Source: JAOUEA01 sp963825635
GTDB lineage: Bacteria > Actinomycetota > UBA4738 > HRBIN12
Reading direction: 5' to 3'
DNA length: 64,000 bases
NCBI GenBank assembly: GCA_963825635.1
Contig: CAWGTU010000003.1
Span: 682,001 to 746,000, forward strand
The translations under genes were made by a program, and so were the position numbers. Below, piece by piece: positions 25,177 to 34,255 of the stretch; within the stretch, counting starts at the first letter, position 1, and each line of letters opens with the position of its first letter. The notes under the pieces are model-generated. The model ran no database searches, was not told the DNA's origin, and saw only the letters and a list, made by a program, of their open reading frames with translations.

Positions 25177-25941
25177 CTACAGCCCGTGGTCCTGCAGAAA
25201 GTCGACAGCCGAAGCGGTGTCGAGGCGCTGCGTCATGCCGTTGGAACGGCAGATCGCGTCGCCCCAACTCGTCACGGCGACCACCTTGAGCGTGCGCTTC
25301 CAAAAAAGCGGGCCACCGGAGTCGCCGAAGCAGGTCCCGCCCGCGCCGTTGGGGTTGGGGTTCTGGTGCAGGTGCAGGTTGTTCCGGGTCAGCCCCCCGT
25401 ACGTCGAGACGGCCATGCGGCGGATCAGGTCGAACGTGATGATCGGCGGCGGGAACTGCGGGACTCCGCCGTAACCGACGGCCACGAACCGATCGTCCTG
25501 CAGCTTGTGCTGGCGCTTCAGCCGGCTGAGGAACCCCTCGCTCGGAAGCGTGGGGTACGGGCCGCCGATGCCCGGGTCCCCGTCCAGCCTCACGACCGCC
25601 AGGTCGTTGGCCAGGGTGTTCGGGTTGAAGCGTGGGTGCGTGACCGGTGTGCCCGGCACCCCGCCCATGCCGTTGCGGTAGTCGGCCATGACCTCGGTGT
25701 CGAAGTAGGCGAGGGCGGAGCTCGTTCCTATCGTGCAGTGGCTCGCCGTCAGCACAACGGTCGGCGACATCAGCGTGCCCGTGCATCGGTGCATGTACGC
25801 CTCGTCGTCGTCGTAGAACGCGATCATGCCGACCATGGGATGCCGGTTGCCGTCGGGCTCCCCGTTCGTGATCGCGCTCGCCGATGTGGGCACGATCACC
25901 AACAGGATCGAGACGGCGATGGCCGTGAACATCTTCCGCAT
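25177..25941 (-). CDS. Secreted trypsin-like serine protease (S1 family)
   Basis: About 254 residues. A Sec signal (KMFTAIAVSILLVIVPTSASA, cleavage near residue 23) is followed by ITNGEPDGNRHPMVG, the usual mature N-terminus. The catalytic triad is visible: His in VVLTASHC, Asp in NDLAVVRL, Ser in GGTCFGDSGGPLFW. Two Cys pairs are likely disulfides. Secreted peptidase, probably active after signal removal. No adjacent inhibitor gene is apparent. Confidence 0.9.
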   Translation of the reverse strand: MRKMFTAIAVSILLVIVPTSASAITNGEPDGNRHPMVGMIAFYDDDEAYMHRCTGTLMSPTVVLTASHCTIGTSSALAYFDTEVMADYRNGMGGVPGTPVTHPRFNPNTLANDLAVVRLDGDPGIGGPYPTLPSEGFLSRLKRQHKLQDDRFVAVGYGGVPQFPPPIITFDLIRRMAVSTYGGLTRNNLHLHQNPNPNGAGGTCFGDSGGPLFWKRTLKVVAVTSWGDAICRSNGMTQRLDTASAVDFLQDHGL

Positions 25942-26189
25942 GGGGGGACCTCCTCTGCAGGGGAACGATCATCCCGACCCTAGCGGTGTGGATCCCCTAC
26001 ACGCAAGACCCGGTGTCGACGCTCGACGTTGCACTTCCTCGGCAGCGCCGGCGCGGTCGAGAACAACATCGTCGTCTGTCCCTGGCGCGAGCGACCGCGG
26101 GGGATCGGGGGTTCACGTACGGCCCGCCCGGGGGGAGGATGGTAGGGGAAGATCCGTTGCTCGAAGCCCGCAGGGGGAGGTTGATCGGC

Positions 26190-26561
26190 ATGCTAGACCG
26201 GTTCCCGGCCCACGCGACCGTCGCGGTGTCCGACATGGAACGGGCCAAGTCGTGGTACGCGGACAAGCTCGGCTTGAAGCCCTCCGAAGAGGACGTCGCC
26301 GGAGCCTGGTACGAGTACGCGGGTTCGGCGTTCCTGTTGTTCGAGACGCCGTTCGCGGGCTCCGCGCAGAACACCGTCATGAGCTGGCTCGTCGACGACG
26401 CGTCGTCGGTCGTCTCCGCGCTGAAGGCGAACGGAGTGTCGTTCGACACCTTCGAGATGGAAGGCCTCGAGTGGGACGGTGAGATCGCGAAGCTCGGGAA
26501 CGAGCGGACCGCGTGGTTCAAGGACAGCGAGGGCAACACCCTGGCGATCACGCAGCGCTGA
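26190..26561 (+). CDS. VOC superfamily (glyoxalase-like) protein
   Basis: About 123 residues. FPAHATVAVSDMERAKSWYADKLGLKP and ERTAWFKDSEGNTLAITQR are the two ends of a VOC domain. GGGGGAGG precedes the ATG at 26190. It is the third single-domain VOC protein in the window. Substrate unknown. Confidence 0.85.
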   Translation: MLDRFPAHATVAVSDMERAKSWYADKLGLKPSEEDVAGAWYEYAGSAFLLFETPFAGSAQNTVMSWLVDDASSVVSALKANGVSFDTFEMEGLEWDGEIAKLGNERTAWFKDSEGNTLAITQR

Positions 26562-26624
26562 CGCGACGACCGCGTCGCTCGATCCCCCCGTGTTCCGCCC
26601 GCCCTGATCTCGAGCCCGAGCGAG

Positions 26625-27650
26625 TCAAGCCGAGAGGCGTTCCGCGAGGTATCGCAGGCTGAGTGGGTAACGGTATTCGATCGCGCCGTGCGTCGCGTCG
26701 AACAGCTGGAACGCGTAGTCGGTGACGCCGATCGCGTCGAGTTCGCGGCGGAACGCCTCCGCGCCGAGGTCCAGGTACCACTCGTCCTTCGTGCCCGCGT
26801 CGATCCAGATCGCGCGCATCGAGCGCAGCGCGTCGGCGTGCCCCGCCACCATGCGCACCGGGTCGCGCTCGAGCCACCGCTCCCAGATCTCCGGGATCAA
26901 CCGCCCGGTCGCCGGATCGAACGGCAGCCGCACGGTGCCGTCGGGGTCCGCGGAGTAGCACGCAGCCATGCACCAGTCGTTCAGCAGGGTGTCGTCGCTC
27001 GGCTTCGAGAACGCCGGGCGGCTCCGGAAGTCCTGCCAGAACGACTCGTAGGAGCCGTCGTACTCGTCGCGCAGCGCTCGCACACCCTCCGCGAACCCCG
27101 GCTGGTAGCACGCCTCGAACAGCGCGTCGCCGGCGTGGGTGGCGAACCCGCCCCATACGTCGGGGCGCAGCATCGGCAGCACCATGGCCCCGTACCCGCC
27201 GCTGGATTTGCCCTGGATGCCGCGCCGGGCGCGGTCGGCCACCGTGCGGTAGCGCGCGTCCACGAACGGCACGACCTCGTCGCAGAGGTACGTGAGGTAG
27301 TCGCCTGTGCCGGGCGAGTCCAAGAACTGGCTGCCGCCCACAGAGGTCCAGCAGTCCACCCACACCACGATCGCGGGCGGCGCGTCGCCGCCGGCGAAGA
27401 GCTCGTCGACCATCTCAGGGAAGTTCGGGCGGAACGGCGTGCGGTTGCGCCACATGTCGAGCTGCCCGGTGAGGCCCTGGATCACGTAGATCGACGGCAG
27501 GCGAACCCCCGGGTCGTCGTCGTACCCGGGCGGCACGTACACCCAGAGCGGACGCTCGTGCGGATCGCCGAGGGGGTTCCCCTGCAGGACCCGGCTCTCC
27601 AGGACGTGCTCCTCGAACCTGCCCTGCAGCTGCAACGACCACGGTCGCAC
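26625..27650 (-). CDS. Alpha/beta-hydrolase esterase (esterase D / PF00756-like)
   Basis: About 341 residues. LWVYVPPGYDDDP and PSIYVIQGLTG give the start of the fold; the nucleophile elbow is GIQGKSSGGYGAMVL (GxSxG), and the catalytic His is probably in FDATHGAIEYR. Such enzymes hydrolyse carboxylic esters or act as transferases on polar lipids. The GTG at 27650 is preceded by GGAAGGAG, which rules out the longer frame. No signal peptide is seen, so it is probably cytoplasmic. It ends 44 bp after the SnoaL-like gene upstream, likely one operon. Confidence 0.85.
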   Translation of the reverse strand: MRPWSLQLQGRFEEHVLESRVLQGNPLGDPHERPLWVYVPPGYDDDPGVRLPSIYVIQGLTGQLDMWRNRTPFRPNFPEMVDELFAGGDAPPAIVVWVDCWTSVGGSQFLDSPGTGDYLTYLCDEVVPFVDARYRTVADRARRGIQGKSSGGYGAMVLPMLRPDVWGGFATHAGDALFEACYQPGFAEGVRALRDEYDGSYESFWQDFRSRPAFSKPSDDTLLNDWCMAACYSADPDGTVRLPFDPATGRLIPEIWERWLERDPVRMVAGHADALRSMRAIWIDAGTKDEWYLDLGAEAFRRELDAIGVTDYAFQLFDATHGAIEYRYPLSLRYLAERLSA

Positions 27651-27694
27651 GATGCTCGCTCCTTCCTCGAACGTCGGTCTCCCTCGGCGAGGGG

Positions 27695-28120
27695 CTACGC
27701 GGAAGGCGACGACGTCGACGTCCACTCCTCGACCTGCCGGATGACATCGGCGGCGTTGAACCACGCGTTCTCCCGAGCGATCAGGCCGTCGCGGAGCTCG
27801 AAGACGTGCAGGATCCTCACGCGCACCGGGGCGCCACCGCCGTCGATGCCGGACCAGGTGCCATGCACGTGGCCGGTCAGGATCGACTCGTCGATGACCG
27901 CCCGGCCATCGTCGGCCGAGATCCGCCAGACCGACTCCAGATGCACGTCGGGGATCGCGTCGATGATGCCCGAGTAGACGCCGCCGACGCTCTCCTTGCC
28001 GTGGAACGGCGACAGAGGGTGGGTGATGTCGTCCCAGACGATGTCGTCGGTGTACGTCGCGAGGGTGCCGGCGACGTCGTGTGCGTTCTCCGCGGCGAAG
28101 TGCCGATCGATGATGTCCAC
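27695..28120 (-). CDS. SnoaL-like / NTF2-fold protein
   Basis: About 141 residues. DIIDRHFAAENAHDVAGTLATYTDDIVWDD, HGKESVGGVYSGIIDAIPDVHLE and VRILHVFELRDGLI match the SnoaL-like polyketide-cyclase fold, common as ester cyclases or isomerases. The GTG at 28120 has AAGGAG seven bases upstream and removes a basic N-terminal stretch. Operon partner of the esterase downstream. Reaction not predictable. Confidence 0.8.
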   Translation of the reverse strand: MDIIDRHFAAENAHDVAGTLATYTDDIVWDDITHPLSPFHGKESVGGVYSGIIDAIPDVHLESVWRISADDGRAVIDESILTGHVHGTWSGIDGGGAPVRVRILHVFELRDGLIARENAWFNAADVIRQVEEWTSTSSPSA

Positions 28121-28261
28121 GTCCTCGCTCCTTCTCGGTCGAGTTCCCATGTCGAGGCGCTGCCGCGTCCGCGTCGGACCCTCCACCCTCGGGTCGAACG
28201 GCGCCGATCAGGGGGGAACCGCGTGACTACGGTGAAGGCACCGCACCAGGAGGCTATCGAG

Positions 28262-28963
28262 ATGGCGACCACCAGCACCCGACCCAGGCGGCTCGAGGAA
28301 CCCGGACAGCAGCATCCGTCACGAGCACCGGATCGCCGATCGGTCCCCCGTGAGCGCGATCGCCGCACGGCGGGGTTGCTGCTCGCATCGGCCGGTGCCG
28401 CGGTCTTCATGGCGATCATCACGGCCGAGGCCCTGTATCCCGCCCCGTACAACACCGCGGACAACACGATCAGCGATCTCGGCGCGACGCTCCCTCCGAA
28501 CAGCGTGATCCTGCAGCCGTCGGCGACGATCTTCGATGTCTCGATGATCGTGACCGGCCTCATGATCGTGGCGGGCGCGTTCTTCGTGCACCGGGCGTTC
28601 GCCCGCACGGCGGTGACGATCCCGCTGGCGCTCTTCGGCATCGGCGCGATCGGCGTCGGCGTGTTCCCGGGGAACCACCTGGCGCCCCATCAGTTGTTCG
28701 CGATGACGGCGTTCATCAGCGGTGGCGTCGCCGCGGTGCTCGCGGCGAAGATCCTCGTGGCTCCACTGCGGCAGATGTCGGTCGTGATCGGCGTGATCTC
28801 GCTCGTGAGCTTCCTGCTCGCCATGTTCATGTTGGAGTGGGCCCCGGTCGCGGCACTCGGCGAAGGTGGGATCGAGCGATGGATCGTGTATCCAGCGGTC
28901 CTGTGGCTCACCGTGTTCGGCGGCGCGCTCATGGGCACGGGAACGCCACGGCGGGACGACTGA
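28262..28963 (+). CDS. DUF998 family membrane protein
   Basis: About 233 residues. A polar N-terminus of about 35 residues is followed by six membrane helices. YPAPYNTADNTISDLGAT and GVGVFPGNHLAPHQLFAMTAFISGG are the family signatures. Function unknown. AGGAGG precedes the ATG. Divergent from the SnoaL-like gene. Confidence 0.82.
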   Translation: MATTSTRPRRLEEPGQQHPSRAPDRRSVPRERDRRTAGLLLASAGAAVFMAIITAEALYPAPYNTADNTISDLGATLPPNSVILQPSATIFDVSMIVTGLMIVAGAFFVHRAFARTAVTIPLALFGIGAIGVGVFPGNHLAPHQLFAMTAFISGGVAAVLAAKILVAPLRQMSVVIGVISLVSFLLAMFMLEWAPVAALGEGGIERWIVYPAVLWLTVFGGALMGTGTPRRDD

Positions 28964-29262
28964 AGCTGCCCTGGCACGTTTGGTCTGCTCGGCCTCTGGG
29001 AAGCATGCCAGGGTCGCCGTGACCCGCACCGGCGGGGGACTGTACCCGCCCGGCGACGCTCCACTCCGACGGAGCGGGAGAGGACGGTTGCGATCTCGCG
29101 GCCGTCCTTCTTCCTTTCCCGCTTCCATTCAGCTCCTAACAGCCGTCCCAGAGGCACTCCTCCTGGGAGACCTCGCGACCGTCGGTGGTGCCCTCGCACC
29201 TCGATCCGTTCGGCGCCTCCGCTGGACGAGTCCTCCCCCAGGACCGGCCCCAGGACCGGCCT
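28964..29262. other. Intergenic stretch, no gene seen
   Basis: About 300 bp between a plus-strand and a minus-strand stop. It contains a 12-bp tandem duplication near 29238-29262 (CCCCAGGACCGG twice) but no open frame with a ribosome-binding site, no RNA gene and no clear terminator. Confidence 0.4.
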
Positions 29263-29823
29263 TCAGCGGTCGGGGGCGGCGGTGCTGATGTCGGCGAGGG
29301 GTGAGCCCGGTCGCGTCTCGACCTCGATGTCGCCCAGCGACACGATGCCGATGGCCCGGTCGCTCTCGACCACCGGCATCCGCCGGACGTCGCTCGACTT
29401 CATCCGACGCACGGCGTCGCCCACGGAGTCGGTCGGTACCACCGATGCCACGTCGCGCGTGTACACGTCGGCGATCGTCGAGAGTGCCGGGTCCGCGCCG
29501 TCGGCGGTGGCCCGGATCGCAAGGTCGCGGTCGGTCACGATGCCGAGCAGACGCCCGTCCTCGTCCTCGACGAGGACGTCGCCGATGTCGCCGGACCGCA
29601 TCAACTGCGCGGCCCGCTGCACGGTGTCGGTGGGACGCACCGCATCGGGGGCGGCCGTCATGACCTGCCGGATCTCACGCCGGTCGGTCGCCGACCCGTT
29701 CTCCGCGTTCCCGGGCAAAGCCTGCCGGACGCGCTCGGGGAGCCGTTCCATGCCCTTGCCCCCGGTGACGGCCCCTGCCGCGTATCCGATGCCGAACGTC
29801 GCGATCGTGCCGAAGAGTCCCAT
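29263..29823 (-). CDS. CBS-pair protein with glycine-rich hydrophobic N-terminus
   Basis: About 186 residues. The N-terminus MGLFGTIATFGIGYAAGAVTGG resembles a membrane-associated or YMGG-like leader. Two CBS motifs follow: IRQVMTAAPDAVRPTDTVQRA with LLGIVTDRDLAIRA, and VASVVPTDSVGDAVRRM with AIGIVSLGDIEVE. It probably binds adenosyl nucleotides; possibly linked to the membrane through its N-terminus. GGGGAAGA precedes the ATG. Confidence 0.82.
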   Translation of the reverse strand: MGLFGTIATFGIGYAAGAVTGGKGMERLPERVRQALPGNAENGSATDRREIRQVMTAAPDAVRPTDTVQRAAQLMRSGDIGDVLVEDEDGRLLGIVTDRDLAIRATADGADPALSTIADVYTRDVASVVPTDSVGDAVRRMKSSDVRRMPVVESDRAIGIVSLGDIEVETRPGSPLADISTAAPDR

Positions 29824-29928
29824 CGTCTTCCCCTCTGCTCGTTGGTCGATGGGGGCCTCATACCCAGATCGGCCTCGGCTTACTCGGTCGGTGCGTGACC
29901 TGGATCACGGACACCCGGCCGTTCGGCG

Positions 29929-29957
29929 GTTACACCACTCTGCGGAGGTGATGTAAC
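29929..29957. promoter_or_regulatory. Putative VapBC operator
   Basis: GTTACACCAC (29929-29938) and GTGATGTAAC (29948-29957) form an inverted repeat matching at 9 of 10 positions, ending nine bases before the vapB start. VapB/VapC complexes normally repress their own promoter through such sites. Confidence 0.5.
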
Positions 29958-29966
29958 CTGGCGGAC

Positions 29967-30188
29967 GTGAAGCGGCTGCAGATCATGATCGACGAGGACC
30001 TCGACCGGATCCTCGAGCGCATGGCCCGCGACGAGGGCACTTCGAAGGCGGCGTTGATCCGTCGATTCGTGCGCGAGCGGGTTCGTCCCCTGCCGGCGAT
30101 CCACGTCGACCCGATCTGGGGACTCGCGGGCATCGCCGACGTCGAGGTCGATGCCGGCGAGTCCGTCGACGACGTCGTCTACCCGTGA
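29967..30188 (+). CDS. vapB: Ribbon-helix-helix antitoxin of a VapBC pair
   Basis: About 73 residues. MKRLQIMIDEDLDRILERMARDEGTSKAALIRRFVRERV is a ribbon-helix-helix DNA-binding domain; the short acidic tail should wrap the toxin. GTG start at 29967. Its TGA stop overlaps the GTG of the PIN-domain toxin, so the two are coupled. The palindrome at 29929-29957 is the likely autoregulatory site. Confidence 0.85.
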   Translation: MKRLQIMIDEDLDRILERMARDEGTSKAALIRRFVRERVRPLPAIHVDPIWGLAGIADVEVDAGESVDDVVYP

Positions 30189-30583
30189 TCTTCGTCGACA
30201 CGTCGTTCTGGGTCGGGCTCACGATGCGGCGCGACAGGCATCACGACGATGCGCGGGCGCTGCTCGATGCGGTCGCCGACGAGTCGCTCGTGACCTCGAA
30301 CCACGTGCGTGGCGAGACGTGGACCTACCTACGCCGCAAGGCCGGCCACACGGTCGCCGTCGAGTTCCTCGATCGCGTCGGTCGCTCGCGGCGGCTGGCG
30401 ATCGTGCCGGTCGCCGCCGAGCTCGAGGGTCGTGCCCTGACGTGGCTCCGCTCGCACGACGAACGGGAGTACTCGTTCGTCGACGCCACGAGCTTCGCCC
30501 TGATGCGCTCGCTGAAGGTCCGGCGGGCCCTCGCGTTCGACGGCGACTTCGCCGCCGCGGGCTTCACCGAGCTCCGCCCCTGA
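30185..30583 (+). CDS. vapC: PIN-domain ribonuclease toxin (VapC)
   Basis: About 132 residues. The PIN acidic residues are in place: Asp5 in IFVDTSFWVGL, Glu in SNHVRGETWTYL, Asp in YSFVDATSFALM and ALAFDGDF. VapC toxins cleave tRNA or rRNA when freed from the antitoxin. The GTG start overlaps the vapB stop (GTGA). Confidence 0.9.
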   Translation: MIFVDTSFWVGLTMRRDRHHDDARALLDAVADESLVTSNHVRGETWTYLRRKAGHTVAVEFLDRVGRSRRLAIVPVAAELEGRALTWLRSHDEREYSFVDATSFALMRSLKVRRALAFDGDFAAAGFTELRP

Positions 30584-30720
30584 TCACCGAGACCGACGTC
30601 GTCGTCGGATCGCGGTGTGCGACCCACGCCTGGACGCGCGGTGGGCGTAGCATCGGTTCGGAGGCGGCATAGCGGAACGATCGGCAGGGTTGCACCTCTC
30701 GAGCCGAGTACCGTGCACGC

Positions 30721-30990
30721 ATGATCACCCGAGAAGATCTCGAGTCGCTGTCGTCCCATCAGTTGCACGACCGAGCCATCGACATGGGGAAGGCCGAGGG
30801 AGACATCGACTGGCTGTGGGGCCTGCTGGGCTCGATCCCGGCCGCCGAAGGACAGCTCGGGGAACTCGACGAGTCCGGGCTCGACATCGCCCACATCGTC
30901 AGCGCGATCAACGGCTACGTGCGAGCCGACCGATCGACCGAGGACACCCTGCGTCCCCTCTACGTCGACTATCTGCTCGAGCACCTCTGA
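30721..30990 (+). CDS. Hypothetical acidic helical protein
   Basis: About 89 residues, family not recognised. It reads as a compact helical protein (LESLSSHQLHDRAIDMGKAEGDIDWLWGLLGS, then DTLRPLYVDYLLEHL) with a net negative charge and no membrane segment. Composition is like neighbouring real genes, and the C-terminus ends sensibly. There is no strong ribosome-binding site. No functional clue from the neighbours. Confidence 0.6.
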   Translation: MITREDLESLSSHQLHDRAIDMGKAEGDIDWLWGLLGSIPAAEGQLGELDESGLDIAHIVSAINGYVRADRSTEDTLRPLYVDYLLEHL

Positions 30991-31082
30991 CCCATCGAAG
31001 GACCGTTCCCCGGCCGGAGCGCAGCGAGCCGCGGCCTCGGCCCTGTTCGGCCTCTGAGAACCCGGCGCCGCCCCGGGAAGCC

Positions 31083-31286
31083 CTACTGCTCGATCCGGAA
31101 GCGGATGCGCACGTGAGTGTGGTACTCGGCGATCCTCCCGTCGGCGACCGTGGCGCTCGTCTCGAGGATGTCCATCCCCTCGATGCCGCGGATCGTCTTC
31201 GAGGCCTCGGTGAGCGCCTCCTGGGCGGCGGCGCGCCACGAATCCGCGGACACCCCGACGAGATCGATCGTCTTGATCACCGCCAT
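31083..31286 (-). CDS. Dodecin
   Basis: About 67 residues. MAVIKTIDLVGVSADSWRAAAQEALTEASKTI and the C-terminal HTHVRIRFRIE match dodecin, a dodecameric flavin-binding (or CoA-binding) storage protein of the cytoplasm. The flavin-stacking Trp in DSWRAAAQ is present. It is 6 bp downstream of the DUF2090 gene and probably co-transcribed. Confidence 0.9.
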   Translation of the reverse strand: MAVIKTIDLVGVSADSWRAAAQEALTEASKTIRGIEGMDILETSATVADGRIAEYHTHVRIRFRIEQ

Positions 31287-31292
31287 CGTCGA

Positions 31293-32198
31293 TCAGCCCT
31301 CCTCGTAGACGGCCACGAACCGCCGGTAGTTGTTCGCGATCTGAGTGACGGCCTCGTCCCGAGGCATCGCGCCGTCGACGAAGAACTTCAGCGGGTTCCA
31401 CCAGATCGAGCGGCCGATCGCGAACCCCTGGTAGCCCGGCACGCCGCGGGCGGCGCGCAGCCAGGTATCGACCGCGGCGTCGTCCGCGCCCCGACCGAGC
31501 ACGACACACCCGACGCCGTCGCGGCCGCCGATGCGACACTGCTCGGCGATCTCGGCGCACTTGGCGGGGTCGTCGATCCCCTCGATCTTCCAGATGTCGG
31601 GCTCGATGCCCGTCTCCTGCATCTCGGCGATCGCGATCTTCATCAGATCGGGGCGCAGCTCGCGGTCGTAGCGCAGGCTGTCGTTGCCCGCCGCCTCCAG
31701 CTGGTGCGGCTCGGCCGGCACCAGCAGCTCGAAGAGGAACCTGCGATCCGTGTGGTGCAACCAATCCGAGAGCTGCTTCAGCCGCGCCGACTGAGCCGCG
31801 TTCATCGCGCCGTCTCCCTCGGGGTTGTATCGCACGAGCACCTTCGTGAACGTGGGGTCGAACGCCTCGATGTGCGCGCCGAACTCCGAGCCGTACTCGA
31901 AGTCGAACTCGTTCTGGCCGGACTTCTCCGCCGGCATCGCGAGCACCATGCCGGCCCGCTTCGCGTCGTTGGCGACCTGCGTGCCGAACTGCTCGTCGAC
32001 CAAGACTCCGGCGGTCGAGGCGTCGACGCCATCGGCGAGGGCACGCTGCATGCCTTCGAAGATCACCCGCTTCGCATCGATGATGCGCGCGGCCTCCTCG
32101 GGACCGGGCGCGCCCTCGATGCCGAAGAACTTCTTCTGGAACGACCCTCGATGGTCGAAGGCCAGGATGAACAACGTGCCGGCATATCCGAGCGTCAT
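31293..32198 (-). CDS. DUF2090 / 2-deoxy-5-keto-gluconate-6-P aldolase-like protein
   Basis: About 301 residues. LFILAFDHRGSFQKKFFGI, VLVDEQFGTQVANDAKRAG, FTKVLVRYNPEGD and DIWKIEGIDDPAKCAEIA are features of the DUF2090 TIM-barrel. In other bacteria this domain forms the C-terminal part of IolC-like proteins in inositol catabolism and is aldolase-like. Here it stands alone, with no iol genes nearby. Lys in VLVRY context is absent, but KIEG supplies a candidate Schiff-base Lys. Function proposed as a sugar-phosphate aldolase; not certain. Confidence 0.78.
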   Translation of the reverse strand: MTLGYAGTLFILAFDHRGSFQKKFFGIEGAPGPEEAARIIDAKRVIFEGMQRALADGVDASTAGVLVDEQFGTQVANDAKRAGMVLAMPAEKSGQNEFDFEYGSEFGAHIEAFDPTFTKVLVRYNPEGDGAMNAAQSARLKQLSDWLHHTDRRFLFELLVPAEPHQLEAAGNDSLRYDRELRPDLMKIAIAEMQETGIEPDIWKIEGIDDPAKCAEIAEQCRIGGRDGVGCVVLGRGADDAAVDTWLRAARGVPGYQGFAIGRSIWWNPLKFFVDGAMPRDEAVTQIANNYRRFVAVYEEG

Positions 32199-32258
32199 GG
32201 TCGTCTCCTCACGTCCGTCACCCGCCTGATGCCCGCATGCTATCCATCCTCCACGTGG

Positions 32259-32903
32259 TCATCCCTGCTCGAAGTCGTCGACCGGCGCGATCAGCTCGAC
32301 CGCCACCGGGGCCGCCGCGTCGCGGAACCGGAGCCCGTCCGATGGGGAGCAGATCACGAAGCCGTAGTGGATCGGCACGGCGACCGACGGTTCGATCGTC
32401 TTCGCCAGGCCGGCGGCAGCTCTCCAGTCCATCGTGAAGTGCCCTCCGATCGGCAGGAACGCGACGTCGGCACGCACGTCGTCCAGCTCCGGCGCGTGGT
32501 CGGTGTCACCGGCGTGGTAGTACGTCGTGCCCCCGAGCTCCATCACGTACCCGACCCATCCCTTCTCTCTCGGATGGAACCCGAGCGCCTCCTCGCGCGT
32601 GTTGTAGGCGGGCACGGTCGCGATGCGGACACCGCCGACCTCGTACGTCTCTCCCGGTCGCACGGGAGTGACATCGCCGGTCAGCTCGTTCGCGACATCG
32701 AGCGGCGCGATCAACCTGGTCTCCGGGCACCGGAGCTTCTCGATCTCGTCCGGCCGGAAGTGATCGAAGTGCGCGTGGGTGATCAGGATCAGATCGGCGG
32801 GCGGAGGATCGTCACCGGTGCCCCAGGGATCGACGTAGACGGTCCGCTCCGCGTCCTGCCAACGCACGGCCGCCTGCCGGAACCACGTGACGTGCTCGAG
32901 CAT
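32259..32903 (-). CDS. Metallo-beta-lactamase-fold hydrolase (UlaG-like)
   Basis: About 214 residues. The zinc motif HAHFDH is followed by YYHAGDTDHAPEL and VAVPIHYGF, supplying the His and Asp ligands of the MBL fold. The UlaG/YtnP-like group hydrolyses phosphate esters or lactones; the substrate is unknown. GGGGAGG precedes the ATG at 32903. Confidence 0.85.
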   Translation of the reverse strand: MLEHVTWFRQAAVRWQDAERTVYVDPWGTGDDPPPADLILITHAHFDHFRPDEIEKLRCPETRLIAPLDVANELTGDVTPVRPGETYEVGGVRIATVPAYNTREEALGFHPREKGWVGYVMELGGTTYYHAGDTDHAPELDDVRADVAFLPIGGHFTMDWRAAAGLAKTIEPSVAVPIHYGFVICSPSDGLRFRDAAAPVAVELIAPVDDFEQG

Positions 32904-32947
32904 GGCACCTCCCCTCACGTCCACCCTCGGTAGTCTGACGGACCGAG

Positions 32948-34255
32948 ATGCCCGAACGCGAACCCGATACCGTGGACCAGGAGCTCGAGGCCACGGCCGG
33001 GTTCCGGGCAAGCGTCTCCCTGCTGCGACGCAACCGCGACTTCCGCCGGCTCTTCCTCGCGTCGGTGATCTCGCTGGGCGGCGACTGGTTCCTGTTCGTC
33101 GCGATCACGTCGCTGATCGTCCAGACGACGGGTCGAGCGATCGACGTGGGGCTCGCGATCCTCGCGCAGGAGCTCGCGTTCTTCATCGCGTCACCGCCGG
33201 CGGGTGTGCTCGTGGACCGGCTCGACCGCCGGACGCTGATGATCGTCTGCGACCTCGCGCGGATCGGCGTCTGCCTCTCGTTCCTGCTCGTCGGCGCCGG
33301 CACGATCTGGCTCGCGTATCCGTTGCTCGCGCTGCTCTCCGTCTTCGGCGCAGCCTTCGATCCGGCCTCGACGGCCGCGACGCCGAACCTCGTGGAGCCG
33401 CGCGACCTGCCGACCGCGAACGCGCTGAACGGCTCCCTCTGGGGCACGATGCTCGCCGTGGGGGCCGGGCTTGGCGGCATCGTGGCCACCGTGTTCGGCC
33501 GTGACACCGCGTTCGTGATCGACGCCGTCTCGTTCGGCGTCTCGGCCCTGCTGCTCTGGGGCATCCGCCGGCCGTTCTCCGAGGAACGCGAGCCGGGGCA
33601 CGAGCACCCGAGGATGATCGACGCCACCGTCGAGGTGCTGCACTACGCACGCCGCGACCATGACGTGCTCGCCCTGATCGGCGTGAAGGCCGGCTTCGGC
33701 CTCGCCGCCGGCGTGCTCGCCTTGATCCCCGTCTTCGGTGTCGACGTGTTCGATCAAGGTGAGATCGGGGTCGGCGCGCTGATGGCCGCCCGGGGCGTCG
33801 GTGCGTTCGTCGGACCCTTCCTCGGGCATCGCATCAGCGGGGAGGGGCATCGCCACCTGTTCGGCGCGATCGGCGTCGCGCTCGTCGTGTTCGGCCTCTC
33901 CTACATGGCGCTCGGCCTGGCGCCGACGCTCTGGGTCGCCGCGATCGTGATCTTCGCCGCCCACCTGGGCGGGGGGGCGCAGTGGGTGTTGTCCACGTTC
34001 GGACTGCAGGTGCTCGTTCCCGACCACATCCGCGGGCGCGTCTTCGCATTCGACTTCGCGATGATCACGCTGTCGCTCGCGATCTCATCGGTGATCGCCG
34101 CGGTGGTCTCCGACGCCGCAGGCCCACGCACCGCCGCGGTGTTCGTCGGCGCGATGGCCGTCCTCTGGGCGATCGTGTGGAGCTGGTTGACCCGGGGGAT
34201 CCGGCGCCGGACGACGACGGACGGGTTCTCACACCCGATCCCGGCCGCCGACTAA
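32948..34255 (+). CDS. Major facilitator superfamily transporter
   Basis: About 435 residues with about twelve membrane helices. DRLDRRTLMIVCDLARIG is the loop 2-3 signature (DRxxRR), and RRNRDFRRLFLASVISLGGDWF resembles the enterobactin-exporter/macrolide-efflux branch (DUF894/MFS_3). Probably exports a small molecule or drug. Its TAA overlaps the convergent TAG of the LemA gene. Confidence 0.9.
   Translation: MPEREPDTVDQELEATAGFRASVSLLRRNRDFRRLFLASVISLGGDWFLFVAITSLIVQTTGRAIDVGLAILAQELAFFIASPPAGVLVDRLDRRTLMIVCDLARIGVCLSFLLVGAGTIWLAYPLLALLSVFGAAFDPASTAATPNLVEPRDLPTANALNGSLWGTMLAVGAGLGGIVATVFGRDTAFVIDAVSFGVSALLLWGIRRPFSEEREPGHEHPRMIDATVEVLHYARRDHDVLALIGVKAGFGLAAGVLALIPVFGVDVFDQGEIGVGALMAARGVGAFVGPFLGHRISGEGHRHLFGAIGVALVVFGLSYMALGLAPTLWVAAIVIFAAHLGGGAQWVLSTFGLQVLVPDHIRGRVFAFDFAMITLSLAISSVIAAVVSDAAGPRTAAVFVGAMAVLWAIVWSWLTRGIRRRTTTDGFSHPIPAAD

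Noticed and set aside
29238..29262. Short tandem duplication, possible repeat element
   Set aside because: Only two 12-bp copies at a gene end; chance duplication in GC-rich DNA.
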